Origin: Cantharellus purpuraceus
Lineage: Eukaryota > Basidiomycota > Agaricomycetes > Cantharellales > Hydnaceae
Reading direction: 5' to 3'
Length of the DNA stretch: 64,000 nucleotides
NCBI GenBank assembly: GCA_025174535.1
Contig: JALBUN010000001.1
Coordinates: 3,534,001 to 3,598,000, forward strand
This document shows positions 11,218-23,524 of the stretch, piece after piece (position 1 is the first letter of the stretch; each line of letters opens with the position of its first letter). A program made the position numbers and the translations under genes. The notes under the pieces are model-generated. The model was not told the DNA's origin. It was given only the letters and a program-made list of their open reading frames with translations, and ran no database searches.

Positions 11218-11746
11218 TTAAGGTCTGGGACAACTCAGGGTTCAATGGGAAAAGGCTGGAGTTCGGCTGCTAGTAAAGAGGGAGGTGGGACTTTACTGTT
11301 CCAGTTCAACTGGAGACAGAGTGGGAGCAATACTATTGAGTCAGATCAAGTGGACTTGGCTTCAACTTGTGTGTTGCACCCCCTCAGATCATCGGTCCAA
11401 TATTTTGGAGTTTGGAGTATGGAGTTGGATCAGGGATCCAGAGTTCAACTTGTCAAGAAGGTACTTGTCAAGAAGCTAGCAACCAAGAAGTTAATGGGGC
11501 AAATCTTAGTTGATATATGAACTACTGTAATAGACAGAGAGTAGCCCATATAAGTATGTGGAGAATTGAATGCTAAAACTAAAACAAGAAGACAATAAGA
11601 TGGATTTGGAGTACAACATGGAAAAGAGTTTGGAGTTTGGACCCAAGTCTAAACTTTACTAAGCAATATAGAATATGAGGTTTGTTGTAACCCATAAGAA
11701 GAAACTACTTGTGAGGAGAACAATAAGAAAGGAGTTTGGGGTTGAT
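11218..11746 (-). repeat. LTR type 2 of element B (its 5' LTR)
   Basis: Begins TGTTAAGGTC on the plus strand next to gag and is the inverted relative of 5219-5749. The right end is placed at GTTGATG, about 11746, by alignment to that copy. The ends have drifted (TTGATG against TTGACA). It contains AAGTTTAGACTTGGGTCC-like and tandem ACTTGTCAAGAAG blocks. Confidence 0.78.
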
Positions 11747-11806
11747 GGAGGTGGAGTTGATGGATAATGGAGATGAAGGAGATGGAGATCCAGAGATCAG
11801 ACTTGG

Positions 11807-11961
11807 TGTTACAGGATGTAACATCTATCTCCAAAATCTTGGACACAGGTATTAGTGAGGGTGCAGCACATAAGCTGAAGCCAAGGACCCCCACAACGCA
11901 CCCTGACATCAACTCCAATTCCAATCCAAGTTCCAACCTTCATTGGACCTAGTGCATAACA
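11807..11961 (+). repeat. Short LTR type 1 derivative with ACTTGG flanks
   Basis: Starts TGTTACAGG and ends GTGCATAACA, with internal sequence (GGACACAGGTATTAGTGAGGG and on) matching the right end of the solo LTR at 4025-4408. It is only about 155 bp. It is preceded by ACTTGG (11801-11806) and followed, after one extra C, by ACTTGG (11963-11968), which looks like a target duplication. So it may have inserted as a short form rather than decayed in place. Confidence 0.65.
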
Positions 11962-12299
11962 CACTTGGGAATTGAAGGCGCCCTCTTTACCAATGTTATA
12001 GGAGTTTGACTTTTTGAAGTCACCAAAGGAGCACATAGCTGCAGCTAGCACTGCTATGTCAGTTTTATTACCTTCATTTATACCTCTCTGAGATAACACT
12101 GCCACTGGGTCCCCAGGATCAAGGGTGCACAGGGAGGGGGACCTTCTGGGGCACATTTGACTGGGTGCTCCAAGCATGGATTATGTTGGCAGTTGTGTAT
12201 GTGGTTGCAGCAGCAGTGGAGACTTCTGGGTGGACATGTAATGTAGATCAGAAGGAGCTGCTGCTATAGGTGGCTTTTTTGCGAGTCGTCTGCTATGAA
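11962..12299. other. Unidentified open stretch between transposon debris and oxygenase fragment
   Basis: The minus strand is open for about 110 codons (RRLAKKPP ... GDPVAVLSQRG ... KEGAFNSQ) with a single stop, but I recognise no family. It may be a further transposon fragment or a foreign exon now abutting the oxygenase pseudogene. Confidence 0.3.
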
Positions 12300-12364
12300 C
12301 TGAGTTGGGGAGACCGTGGGAAAAAGGTGGTGATCTACTATTCATGTTCACCCAATGCGATTAC

Positions 12365-12715
12365 CTTTTGAAAGGCATCTTTCACAGTCGTATCTGGAAC
12401 TCCGTGGTTCTTGAAATATACGAATCCTACCTAGCATCTTCCCGTCACACTCGAGAGATAAGCAGTGTATGGACCAAAGAATACCTCCTTAAACGCTCCG
12501 ATGATTTGCCTAGCTGTATGTTCCTTGTCATGAGGCGACTGGGCGTTGCGAAACTTGCCGAAATCGACGATTGGTATATGGAGGGTGGAAACAGAGCGTG
12601 CTTTCACCGCCAGCGTAGCGAGGTGACGAGGCCAAGTGGTTGCAGTGAAGTGGGAGCAGGCAGATATGCGGCTGATACCATAACACAACATATCAAAGCA
12701 GAGATATATAAACAA
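12365..12715 (-). pseudogene. 2OG-Fe(II) oxygenase (isopenicillin N synthase-like), N-terminal fragment
   Basis: Two exons of the DIOX_N domain are visible on the minus strand: one ending at 12485 with LHIPIVDFGKF ... TARQIIGAFKE, then a 54-bp intron (12484-12431), then exon 12430-12365 giving VGFVYFKNHGVPDTTVKDAF. The next intron would end at CAG, 12302-12300, but the sequence beyond does not continue the family (the FFALP region is missing), nor are the iron-binding HxD...H residues anywhere in the window. The start Met is unclear; 12715 is the first in-frame Met. The gene looks cut off by the transposon region to its left. Family members hydroxylate or desaturate small molecules with 2-oxoglutarate. 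Confidence 0.7.
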
Positions 12716-13593
12716 TGTGCGAGAGGATAAAGCGCGCTCCCAATTGCAGCAGAGTCAGTACTAGTAATTGACAGAGTAGCTTAGCAGTAACTCTCAAGGA
12801 CGTAGATGACATGAGCGGTGAACATAACGATTATATTGTGGATGACACGTAGCAGGAAAATTTATCACGAGACTTGAAAGAGACAGAGCCCTGGGCAACA
12901 AAAACGTTGCGCGGCCCTCAAAAAAACTCGCAGACTTAGGTTGTGTAGATTTCACGCCATAACCCAAAGATAGCGACAATTGTGTTTATTTCTTCTTTCG
13001 GGCTTCTACAAACAACACTCTTGACTTCACTAAGGAGAATGGTGAGTGCCTTACAAGGCCACAGGGGTAGACTGAATGACTAACCGACTGGGTCATATTT
13101 TATTGCTGCAAGCTTTGGGCCTAACCGGCGTCGTATTTTTGTGTAAAAGAAACCAGTTTGCGCGGTAGAAATAAGACGGACAATTAAGGTTCTGTTACAG
13201 TGGAAAGACGAGTGAAATGGTTTATACTTCATAGGTCACAGATAACACACTTCGCTTTAGTCTTTCCAGCCATTATGATCCTATAACCTGATGGACCACA
13301 GTGTAGCAACCTTTCAAGTTAGCCACTGTAAGTACACACGGGTCGAAAAAAAATGGATGTCTCACAATATAGCAGGCAGTAAGAACGACAATTATTCGCA
13401 CACTGCAGAGAGATGGGTGATTACATGGCTGCCAGCTACTCTCAAGAAAACACTCAAGTACTCACCAGCACTCTTGAGCTTGAGCTTGAGGTGTTGTTTG
13501 TTCACGAGGCGTCGGCCCCTAAGCGTCCTCATAGACAACTTCGGCTCCGCTTGAAACAGTTATTATCTGCGATTTTTAGGCATCTCAGAAGTG
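12716..13593. other. Intergenic, no gene seen
   Basis: No open frame with recognisable similarity or plausible splice pattern. It lies between the divergently placed oxygenase fragment (minus) and the first reductase (plus), so it would hold both promoters. Confidence 0.6.
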
Positions 13594-13601
13594 CTTATAA
13601 G
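13594..13601 (+). promoter_or_regulatory. TATA-like box of the first reductase gene
   Basis: TTATAAGT lies about 40 bases before the ATG at 13638. The minus-strand paralogue has a TATATAAG-like motif about 80 bases before its own start (17344-17337). Confidence 0.4.
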
Positions 13602-13637
13602 TCTGGGCCACCCCACGATCGTTGTTGACCATTCTAA

Positions 13638-14819
13638 ATGTCGACATCCTCTGCTCCACCTCCGGTGTGTGCACCCCTTTCGCCATCATCTCATACAACC
13701 TTCCAAGCAAATATCTTCAAAGGTCGCGTCTTACTCTGCACAGGTGGCGGATCTGGAATATGCAAAGAAATTACGGCTTCGCTCGTGAGTATCTTTATTT
13801 CTCACGATCGCTCATGAAACTCAATGGCACTACACAGATGCGCCATGGCGCAGATTCTGTTATCATTGGTCGAGAGTACGTTTTCCTCAAACTCACACGG
13901 CTAACGATCCCAATCCATCAATCATGTAGTCTCGCCAAACTTGAGGCGGCTGCAGCAGAGCTCTCTGATGCTACAGAGAAGACTTGCCTCCCTGTTCAGG
14001 CAGACGTGCGCGATCCAAAACAGGTACAGGAAGCCGTTAGAAACGCCATCGAGAAGTTCGGCCATATTGATTATGTCGTTTGCGGTTGGCCATTTTACTC
14101 TGATTTAATTCTAGCGTTGATATTATAACTCATTACTTTCAATCCATTAGGTGCGGCAGGTAATTTCCTAGCTCCAATAGGTGGCCTATCAGAGAACGCC
14201 TTTCGCACTGTGATCGAAATTGACGCTGTACGTCAATGTTTATGTGTTGTTAAATCCATCTCTCAGGAGCTGCTGACCCTAGTTGGGAACGTACAATACG
14301 GTGAAAGCCACATTGCCGCACATGCGTGCCTCAAAGGGTTCTTACATCCATTTAAGTGCCACGATTCAAGAGAGAGGTGAGGAAGAAATCTTGTGTGAGA
14401 ATTCTCATCTAACGCTGTAGAATGGCCTAGGTACTCCTTACCAAGCCCATGCGAGCTCTGCGAAGGCGGCAATCGATACATTGTCGTCTGCTTTAGCGGT
14501 GGAAGAAGGACCGCACGGTATACGATCAAACGTGATTGCCCCGGGTCCAATCACCAATACCCTTGGTATGACGAAACTCACGGCGACTGTCCCTGGTTAC
14601 TCGGAGAAGCTGTCACGGAGTATACCATTACAGCGACAGGGCACGACTCAAGACATTGCAAATGCAGCAATATTCTTATTTAGCGAAGCCGCGACATGGG
14701 TCACAGGCCAGGTGCTTATTGTAGATGGCGGCGCAAGGCATACAATGGTTCAATTTTTGCCATACCCTGAATGCGTTCTTGATCCCGAAGGAACGAAAGC
14801 TATGGTTTTCAGAGGGTAG
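13638..14819 (+). CDS. 2,4-dienoyl-CoA reductase, SPS19/DECR2 type (copy 1, no PTS1)
   Basis: Six exons: 13638-13784, 13838-13875, 13930-14084, 14151-14227, 14283-14376, 14431-14819; 299 residues. Short-chain dehydrogenase that reduces 2,4-dienoyl-CoA with NADPH, letting unsaturated fatty acids enter beta-oxidation. Visible: the cofactor loop [11 protein letters not shown] near residues 31-41, [11 protein letters not shown], the ASSAKAAIDTLSSALAVEEG helix with the active-site Lys, and SNVIAPGPI. This is the family arrangement; the classic SDR Tyr of YxxxK is not in the usual place, as in other dienoyl-CoA reductases. Every exon boundary up to exon 5 matches the copy at 16029-17262. The C-terminus reads AMVFRG, so unlike the other copy it lacks a peroxisomal targeting tripeptide and has an extra tail. 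It may work outside peroxisomes or be losing function. Confidence 0.88.
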
Positions 14820-16028
14820 CAGTTTCCTACTGGCAGATAATCTGCAAAATTAGTTTAGTGAACGAGCCTCGTTGCGAGTACTTGTTTACGTGCATGCTAG
14901 CTTTAGACCCATCCAGGAACTAAAATTATGAATTATACTCGCTTCGATATCGCGTGATGCCACTGTTTTGAGACGAGCGGAAGAAGCTTACATGACGATG
15001 AAAGATTCATGAGCTCAATAAAAATTATGCCGTTGACGAAAGAACTCGGAGGCACATAGGTTATAATACATTCAAAGCACGGAACGCAGAACATCTCTGG
15101 CATGAGCTTTTCACGGCTTCCCTTGGCGCGAGAGCAAAAGTGAAAGCAGTGTCACACCATAGTAGGAAACGGAGAAGTCATCACAATACATGGTTCCTCC
15201 GCTCACCAGACAAAGAGGGCTACGTCACGATGTTGACAGGTGCAGTGAGTGAGCGGAGCCGCGGATGATTGAACATGCCTGAACGTCAGACGAACAAGGA
15301 AAGTTAAAAACCTGTCTCATTGAGTACCAGGGGTGTGGCGCCGTCGTAGGGGTCCTGCGAAGTGTTTCAACGTTAACACACCGCCCAAGAATATCAGATG
15401 CGAGCTCATAGGAATCAGAGCTCCAAGATTTTTGAGCTGACTTCTTGTGCAAGACACATTTGCCAAGACGAGGAGGTGCAAGTACTTGTCAGGAAGATGC
15501 CAGTGTAGCATCAATCACTCACCAAGAATAGCCGTCCGAATCCTCTGTCTTTAACTCAATTTCAGCAGATAAACTCACAGACTGATTAATCAATGCCACT
15601 CTCTCACAGGAAGTGTTCGTGGCATCACGAAGTTGCCAGGGGCCATGCCAGAGTGAATAGAGCGCGCACGAAATACAGTATCCATTGCAAAGTTGAAAAG
15701 ACCCACCACGAGCATATTCCAGACTTTGGCTAGTTTAGACAGGAGATCTAAAGCTGGAGCGCACGCGCACACAGATGCATAACAAGTTACCTAAGTGTAG
15801 ACAGCATAGCCAACCATCTTTACAGCAAATTGGTCATCTGTTAGCTATTGGTCTTAGAACAAAAATTGTCAAGCTTGCATTCAAATAACTGACCCTTCGA
15901 CAAAGACAATTGTAAAACCGGTGAGTTCCGACAAATAACCCATAATCATCTGTTCAACAATTGATAAATACAACACGCAAGTCACATAAACCGGATACAT
16001 TGCTAGCCACCTGCATGAGGACACTATC
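14820..16028. other. Intergenic between convergent reductase genes
   Basis: No supported gene. Some short minus-strand open pieces near 15300-15770 can be joined by plausible introns, but they show no recognisable domain. Confidence 0.5.
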
Positions 16029-17262
16029 CTACAACCTAGATTTTGGATTCAGTACCGAGTCAGGATATGGGTGTGAGATGCCATTGGTGTGATAGTCCCC
16101 GCCATCGACGGCCAATACTTGACCAGAAATGAAATTTGCAGCCTTACTGAATAGGAAGACAGTGGCATTTGCAATGTCTGCTTTTTCACCCCAGCGTTGG
16201 AGAGGTATCTTTTCTCCTTCCCTGAGCATACATATGTGAGCAAGAGTAAGATTTGGGGTATGAGTAGATGCCAACGCACCGTTTAGAATCATTTTTGTCG
16301 CGAAGACGATCCATGCCTTCTGTCCCACTGATAGGACCGGGTGCAATGACATTAGACCGCACTCCACGCGGCCCTTCCTCCACCGCGATAACTGCACTTA
16401 AAGCATCAACGCCTGCTTTAGCAGCAGATACATGCGCTTGAAGAGGAGTTCCTGGAGCAGACAACTGATGTCAGCAAAAAGTAACCAGGGCGACCGATGC
16501 ATGTCCAACCAAAATCAAAGGGAAATATGACGAGCTCACCTCTGTAATGCAGAGTTGCGCTAACATGAAGGTAGGAGCCATTGGACTGACGGACATGCGG
16601 CAGTGTAGCTTTCACGGTGTTGTAGGTACCTAGCTGGTTCATGAGTGTGAGTGTGAGTGTGCACTATGACAAGAACAAAAACCTTGACCAACCAAATCAA
16701 TGCTAATGACAGTCTTGAATGCATTCTCAGAGAGATCACCAATAGGTGCCAAAAAGTTACCAGCGGCACCTGATTACACTCGTTCAGTAGAAATATATTG
16801 CCAAATTATTGAAACATACCACAAATTACGAAGTCAATCCTGCCAAACTTTCCAATCGTTTTAGCCACAGCATCCTGTAGCTGCTTTGGCTCTCGAACAT
16901 CGGCTTGGAGTGCCAGGACTGTGCGTCCTGTTGATTCGGAGAGTTCTTTGGAGGATTGCGTATTCCGCTGTATGCTATATGATGCAGGGGATTTAATCCT
17001 GCAGCATTTGAAAACTATGCCACTCAACGAACTTTCGACCAACGATAGTAGCATTAGCACCATGCCTCAGCTGACCACACCGAATCGTCAGACCATCAAG
17101 CCATCTTCATACGCCGAGACTTACCATTGCCTCTGTCATCCCCTTACAGATTCCCGAACCCCCACCCGTGCAGAACAGGACTTTCCCATTAAAAATATCT
17201 TCCTTGAAAATGGACAATGAGGTTGGAGGTGGCGGCGCAATAATAAATGGGACATGGGACAT
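16029..17262 (-). CDS. Peroxisomal 2,4-dienoyl-CoA reductase, SPS19/DECR2 type (copy 2, PTS1)
   Basis: Seven exons (descending): 17262-17125, 17070-17033, 16974-16820, 16769-16693, 16633-16540, 16451-16280, 16221-16029; 288 residues. Same NADPH-dependent reduction of dienoyl-CoA as copy 1. Visible: [16 protein letters not shown] near residues 27-42, [61 protein letters not shown], and the C-terminal strand [12 protein letters not shown]. It ends SRL, a standard type 1 peroxisomal targeting signal, so a peroxisomal matrix location is expected. Exons 2 to 5 have exactly the lengths seen in copy 1 (38, 155, 77, 94), showing common origin; copy 2 has one more intron (16279-16222) in the substrate loop. 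It converges on copy 1, with 1.2 kb between the stops. Confidence 0.92.
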
Positions 17263-17336
17263 CGTCTGTTTCGATGAATGAGTACGCTGCGTTGCGCGAG
17301 ACGTCGGCGACCGGTGACCAACATAGCCGATGACAA

Positions 17337-17346
17337 CCCTTATATG
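17337..17346 (-). promoter_or_regulatory. TATA-like box of the second reductase gene
   Basis: CATATAAGGG on the minus strand about 75-85 bases upstream of the ATG at 17262. It is the only TATA-like word close to this start. Confidence 0.4.
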
Positions 17347-20300
17347 GACCCTTGTAGGCGCAACAAACTTAAGGATCTGTCTACTCGCAGGCAGTCTGTG
17401 ACTGTCTAACTGATCCAAAGTTTACAACAAATGGATTATCCCTAGCCAGGTCAATCTCGCAGTGAATCAAATGTTGATGAAATGAAGACAAAAAACAGTT
17501 GCACCGTCACGTGACTTGTAACCGACCTTCGAATGTAGACACCTTTAAGCTGGACGCGCACAAAGGCACCTTCGAAGAAGTCTCCATACGACATCTCCCG
17601 TAAGAGGCATATTTATGTTATCGCATGGGGCTTGTCTTACGATGTTCATCATAATTTATCAGTCGCCGTCTCAATTTTTCTTTTCACTCCGAGCTTGACG
17701 ATTTTCAAAAAATGGATGGGCCCTATGTCGGTTAAAGGCTCATAGTCGCTCGAGCATATTACGTGCCTGCCGATCCCAACGTTACTGGCGTGCCATGAGC
17801 TTGCCGCTTTCTTATTGGCAGGCGCCAGCTGTCGTTCGGCACAACACTTTCGACTGCATTGAACTGAATACGAAGTTGGGACTACTTCTTGTGGCATCAG
17901 GGTGAGGGATTCAAAAGTTTATGCCTTCTCTGATGATAACAAGACCCAACGAATCTGGCGCGTACCCTCCTTGGACATCATAGCGGGCGCGTTATATTGA
18001 CGTGTCTGCGCTATGTCAGGAGTGCAGGATAGGAATGCAAAGCTACTCGCTGCTTGACGCCATCATTCATATTTTCAATAACTTTTTATATGCTTCAGAA
18101 TACCTTTGGAGCGTTGTGAACAGCGACACTGTAACCGATCGCAATGACCATGTAGTAATCTATTAACCTGCATTTAGACGTTCCATAATGTGTCACAATT
18201 GGGGACATGTTTATCGGTATAGTCAGCGTCAGCGTGGTGGTGGCGTCCATGTTGGCTGCCTTGATTGTTGTCGGTAGGCGGCGGTGCGCGCTTCAGAGTC
18301 GCTGTCAACACCAAGAGTTTCCCTGAAGGTTCCTCTGCACTACTATCCGAGTAAGTCATGTCCCAGACCAACTTCTGAATATCCAGAGCACTCCAGGACC
18401 TCCTGCTGTCTTAACTGCGCACCCGATTAGGTCTTGTCTGGTCGAACTGTCCTTACAGTTGTTGCGCTGCGTGGCTGCCATCTCCCTGGCCGTCCTGACC
18501 CTGAAAACCGCTTCTAACACAGGTAGATGCATCACCCACAGGATACAACTGCCGACCCAAGTTCATATGCGCTCGTCCCTTCGCAGTCGTCCCTTCACTG
18601 CTAGTTCTTTCCTTTATCGCAGGATCTGGAAGCTAGAAGGTCCTCCCTGACCCCTCAGAGACCCCATTCCCTGCTCCCAGACTCCCGGACCGTCAGCGTC
18701 AGCGTCAACTCAGATCAATGGGAAATCAATGCTACAATCTAACCTTACCTATAGGTTATTTTGTACCATACCCCTGTCTATCCATGAGTTTTTGTGGTAT
18801 TCGTGTGGAATTTCCCACCCATCTTCCCGTCCCGTCCGTCCGAAACCTCAGATCACTGTTGCGAACTCACCTATGCCCTAAGAGCACCCCCAACTGTCGC
18901 CCTTATCTGTTCAGGTCTGCTATTAGGCTCGTGACTGTGTTTGGCTCTCCCGCTCACCGATGGCTCTCAGAATATCACATCATCTGTCGATCTTCTGCAA
19001 ACCTTGAGGCTTCAGAACCTATCTTCTCTTCCCTATCCCCATACGGATGGACATGGTACGGCATGGCCGAAAATACACACCAGACCAAGGGTAAGGCGCT
19101 AACCAAGCACGAGTTGTCCCCTCTCCTTCCTGGGTCGCCTCTCGCCACACTGATGCCCCTCCCAAGAGAAAGGAAGAGATGGGAGGGAAGGATTCGCGCC
19201 ATGACATAGGAGCAAGAACTGAAGGGGAACATTGTACCGGATCCAAATTTAAAATGACAAACGACACCTTCATAGCCATCATCACGTGGATCACATTCGA
19301 TAGGATTCCATCCAACACACTTGCGGCATCTCACCACGATCCCAAGAGCCCCGCGCCCACCCTCGCGCTCCTATCGCTTACCGGAGATCATGGTCGGCGC
19401 AGTACGTCCTTACACTGGGCTGACGCTTCCTCCTCGTCGGTACGCCTTTATACTACATCCATTAGGCAGGTGTTCTTCATCGGCAACCCTGGGAATCGAC
19501 TGTTGTTTGCTATCTATTTAAGATTTCAAATCTTGTGGATAGATTGTGATAGGAACGGCCAGATCTGGGTGGGGGGATTGGGTTTTGAAATTGTGCTCAC
19601 GACATGCACATGATGACTACCGGAATTGATGCAAATACAAGCGCATATACTGTATGCGTAGGACCAATAGCCAGGCAACGTGATGAGGCAACAATGCATT
19701 TTGGCCCTTTGGAAATCCATGCCGAGGCGCTTCACATCCCCACACTATAGTTTACACCGAGCCCACTCCTGGTATTCGAACATGCAACGCACAATCCCAC
19801 TTGCACACCCACGATTCCTGCTCTCTTCGGTACCATGGTATATACCCACAGCAACCTAGGTATGCATGCACTCACACAGCATGCAAGCATGTGCTGACGA
19901 CGTGATATCCAGTGGCCGATGTGCAGCCTGCGTCTTGCGTGATGGGCCAGCACTAATATTGAATGTGCACACCCGTACGCACTTTGGGCTATTCGGACCT
20001 CGCTCTTCGGCTGGCGGTGGAGTATGCAATGTGTAGTCTCACATCAACATGGTGTCGTCGCATCTGGTATCGTTTGTTGTCTGCGCAGATCGACAGCCAA
20101 GATCGGAAATGGAGAGACTGGCTGATGGACGTAAATGGCGGTCACGAGTCTATGTATAGCCCGGTACCCTAAGCGAGGGATGGATGTTCGAAAGCTGGCA
20201 GGACCCTCCCTTCTTATTATGAAACAGAAGAATCAGGAATCATGAGCACATGATGGGGAATCGTACACTTTCTGAAGAAGGACGAGGCCTAGGTAATCCC

Positions 20301-23300
20301 AATAGCCGCTGCCTGCTGTCAATGGGTACAACTATGGTAACAGGTCCCTCTTGCGCCATTAGGGAAGAACCGTGAATTCCCCAAATCCCAGTCTCTGTGC
20401 CACGAATGAGGGCACTGAATCTTACATTGGCAGGGAAGCACCACACCAAAGACTATGTCCATGTCCAGTCCAATGCCCAGCCCCAATCTGAATCCCAATC
20501 TCAGCCCTTTAGCATCAGGCATCTTGTTCATGCTTCCGGTGATGGCTAGATGGACACCATTCTCATGATCGCTCCGGCACCAACGGACATGAATGCAAGT
20601 CAGCACATGCTACTCTAATCCACTTTGTCCCCGCGCTGCTTCTAGCCCATTTCAGCATCTGTGTCATGTATCTCCGGTTCTGTTTCTGCTTCTGCTGCAC
20701 TTCCTGTGCCAATTCTGACATATCCATTTGTGCGCTCCATGCTGCTCCTGCTGTCTGCTCAGTCCTGCTGGTGCCGCTACTATTCCTGCTTGACGTTCGG
20801 TGGCTTCGCGGTCCGGGGCAAGCTTAACGCACGTGGCGCTTCTCAGAGAGGCTACGTCCACATACTCAAGCAGCACAGCCTAACACTTTACAGTCTTCGG
20901 TCTATAGGTAAGGCTACAATCTATAGCCTCAACTCAATCCTCATCATCCGGCCGATTTCCGACTTGCAACTTTCCAAGCTCCGATACCCGACATCCGATT
21001 TCGACCTTCTTCCGAACTTCTGACATTGAGTTATGAAACCGAAGAACCCAAACCCGAGTCCCGAGACACACCTGAAGCAAGGTAAAGTACGGCGAAAGCA
21101 CAACGAAAGGCAGGTACAAACTACGATGTGGTGCACCTGGAAGCACCGTGGAGTGCACTGTGAGGCGGCGGCGAGGGGATATCTCCTCGCTCGTACCCTG
21201 TAATAACGATGGTTGTGGGGACAGTTTTGTCTCGTCTGGTTCTGCGATGGATGCTCGTCTCATTTGGTCGAGTCTTGAATGACCGACACAAGCGAGTTCT
21301 ATCCACGTGGCTCCTGAGCGGGGTGGCATCGGTTCAATGGATGCAAGGCATACGCGGACGATGCTACGCCTGCAAGGGTGTAGGTACGTAGATAATGCGC
21401 GGGCCGCATATCTGAGTGGATTACTGGCTGTGGATGCGTCACCAACGCTTCTTCTCAACTTTACGCGCGCAACTTTGCACGTCATCAGCCCATTTGTGTG
21501 CTTCCTTGCTTCCTTTGGAGCCTTAGCGGAACACCGGAGGGGAGATCTCCATGGGGTTTCTGGTTATGCCGCAGTTCCCTGATGCTGGAGCTGTTGTCCG
21601 CTTTTTTTTGGTTCAGGGTTTAGACGGCCACTTGGTAAGCTAGAGTCTGCTTCTGTTCTGTCTGACTGCGGGCGTGTGGCATCATCTTACGTGGCGATCT
21701 GATTCTTTTCTTGTTGTTGCTGTCGCTTATCAGAACAAACTTTTACTGGTGCGTCCTTTGAGCTAATTCTGCAGCTGGTGACGGGCTGCTGTTTGACCAT
21801 CAAGAGGCCTTCTATTTCTGTCTCGCCTCGACTGTTCTGAGATATGCGTTCCAGCGTCTGCACTGTCCCCCACGTCCCAGTCTGCAGGAGCTGACGTCAA
21901 TGCGCTTGTTCCCATAGCGTGATTACGGAGATGGATGGTTTCTGATTCTGTTTCAGCTCTGCTGTGTAGTCCTATTATTACAGTGTCTGCGCTGTGTTGT
22001 TTACCTCCATCTTGCGTGTCATGATGGATGGCGGGGTCGTGGAGTTGACACCCCTGTTCTGGTGGCGAGATCATGGCGAGATCAAGGCTGCCCAGGCGAC
22101 AAAACAATGGGCAGCGCGGGAGGGGGGGGGGAGATCGTGGTTCTGTTCCCTAGGCCGTGCAGTCCCTTGACAGTCCTGTGCTGTGCCATCCCATTTATGT
22201 CATGGATCGTTGATCCCAAGAGGCACCCTGGTCTTTGGCAATGGCACCTCATCAGACCTGCATTAGCGCACTTGTCCAGGTATGCATGTTTACTTGATGC
22301 ACGGGAGGGAGTGCGATGCGATAGCACTCTGGTAATGATGCCTCCAGTGCAACACACCTGGCGCCGCACTTTGAGACGTGAGTAACAGCTGAGCCGAATA
22401 GTTGATGGTTCTGCAGAGCTTCCTGGGACAGCAGATGAATCAACAAATGTCAACGTGAGTACACAAAGGCTGGTGGCGATATCTGGTCTACGGAAGGACC
22501 GAATGTATTGCGATCTACTGTATTTGCTATACCAGCTTCTGTGTGGGCGCCTGCGGATGAAAATCCGTTGATGGGCCAAATCACATGGTTTGATCGCTTC
22601 CATTAAAGATACTCCATTCAGAAAGAAATGATGGCAGGCTCGTATTGCAAGAATTGAGCATCAACATGATCCTCGCCCCGCATTCTTTCAATTATGAGTC
22701 TATTCAATAAAGTATACTTGCAATTGGATGGCCAATGGCATCAAACTCAACTAGTGTCGACACGTGAAATCGACACGTGGATCGAGTGACGGTTGTGGTT
22801 GTTCTTGTCGCATCTGTCCTGTCCCATGGTTCGGCGTGATCTGCACTGCACATATGGACGCACGGGTGATGGGTGATGTTACATATGCAACGGGGACAGC
22901 GTCGCTTTTCTGATGCGGGGTAAGCCGGGAATGTTCGATTCCATCTGTATCAGTGGTGGCACGGCTCATGCATGTGGTGTGTGTGTGCTGCGCGTGTGGC
23001 GCCTCGGCTGCTGCTGAACGTTAACTTTGACCAGACGTGTCCCTGCGAGCGATGTGAGAAAGTGGGTGCGTTACATGGCGAGACGTCCACGCTGGATTAG
23101 TGAGGTCAACTGATGTGGCAACTAGCATTGCGGATTTTATGGGATGTTGAGGAAGGAATGTGTCAAAAATTCAAGGCGACTACCGGGCAGCAACGTCCAA
23201 CGACAATAACATCCCAATGTCAGAACTAAAGGGGGAGGAACAACGTCTGCTATCATTATAGGCGGCGTATATACCCTAGAAGTCAGCGCTGCCCATGCAA

Positions 23301-23521
23301 TAACGAACCGCACATAACAATCCGCGTCCCCGGATCAGGGCTGGAGCCCAACACCACGCCTCACGGACATCCATCGACGGGCCCAAGCACCATCATAACA
23401 ATATACACCATCCCGGGGTCCAATTACACCCCCCCCGCACAAAGTGCAATGCGCTGGAGGTATAGGCAGCACGGGGCCCACACGGCCCGCAGGGGTAGCT
23501 CTAGCGTTGTCCTGTAGTGTC
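17347..23521. other. Gene-poor tract, left part
   Basis: Many short open frames on both strands, none with a recognisable domain, credible codon pattern or consistent splice sites. Composition is mixed, with no long repeats. Two identical TCGACACGTG words occur at 22757-22779. It could hold distal regulatory DNA or noncoding transcripts of the HMG-box gene, which cannot be told from sequence alone. Confidence 0.5.
22757..22779. promoter_or_regulatory. Pair of CACGTG E-boxes in a tandem TCGACACGTG repeat
   Basis: Two CACGTG palindromes at 22761-22766 and 22774-22779, each preceded by CGA, 13 bases start to start. CACGTG is the core site of bHLH factors in fungi. No gene starts nearby, so any target is unknown. 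Confidence 0.35.
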
Positions 23522-23524
23522 TGC

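Noticed and set aside
1..12300. A biosynthetic gene cluster built around the 2OG oxygenase and reductases
   Set aside because: The oxygenase is a fragment and the reductases belong to beta-oxidation; no backbone synthase, transporter or regulator lies nearby.
15225..15772. Possible multi-exon minus-strand gene (pieces SLSAEIELKTEDSDGYSW and DPYDGATPLVLNETGF)
   Set aside because: The pieces can be joined only with uncertain introns and I recognise no family; kept as intergenic.
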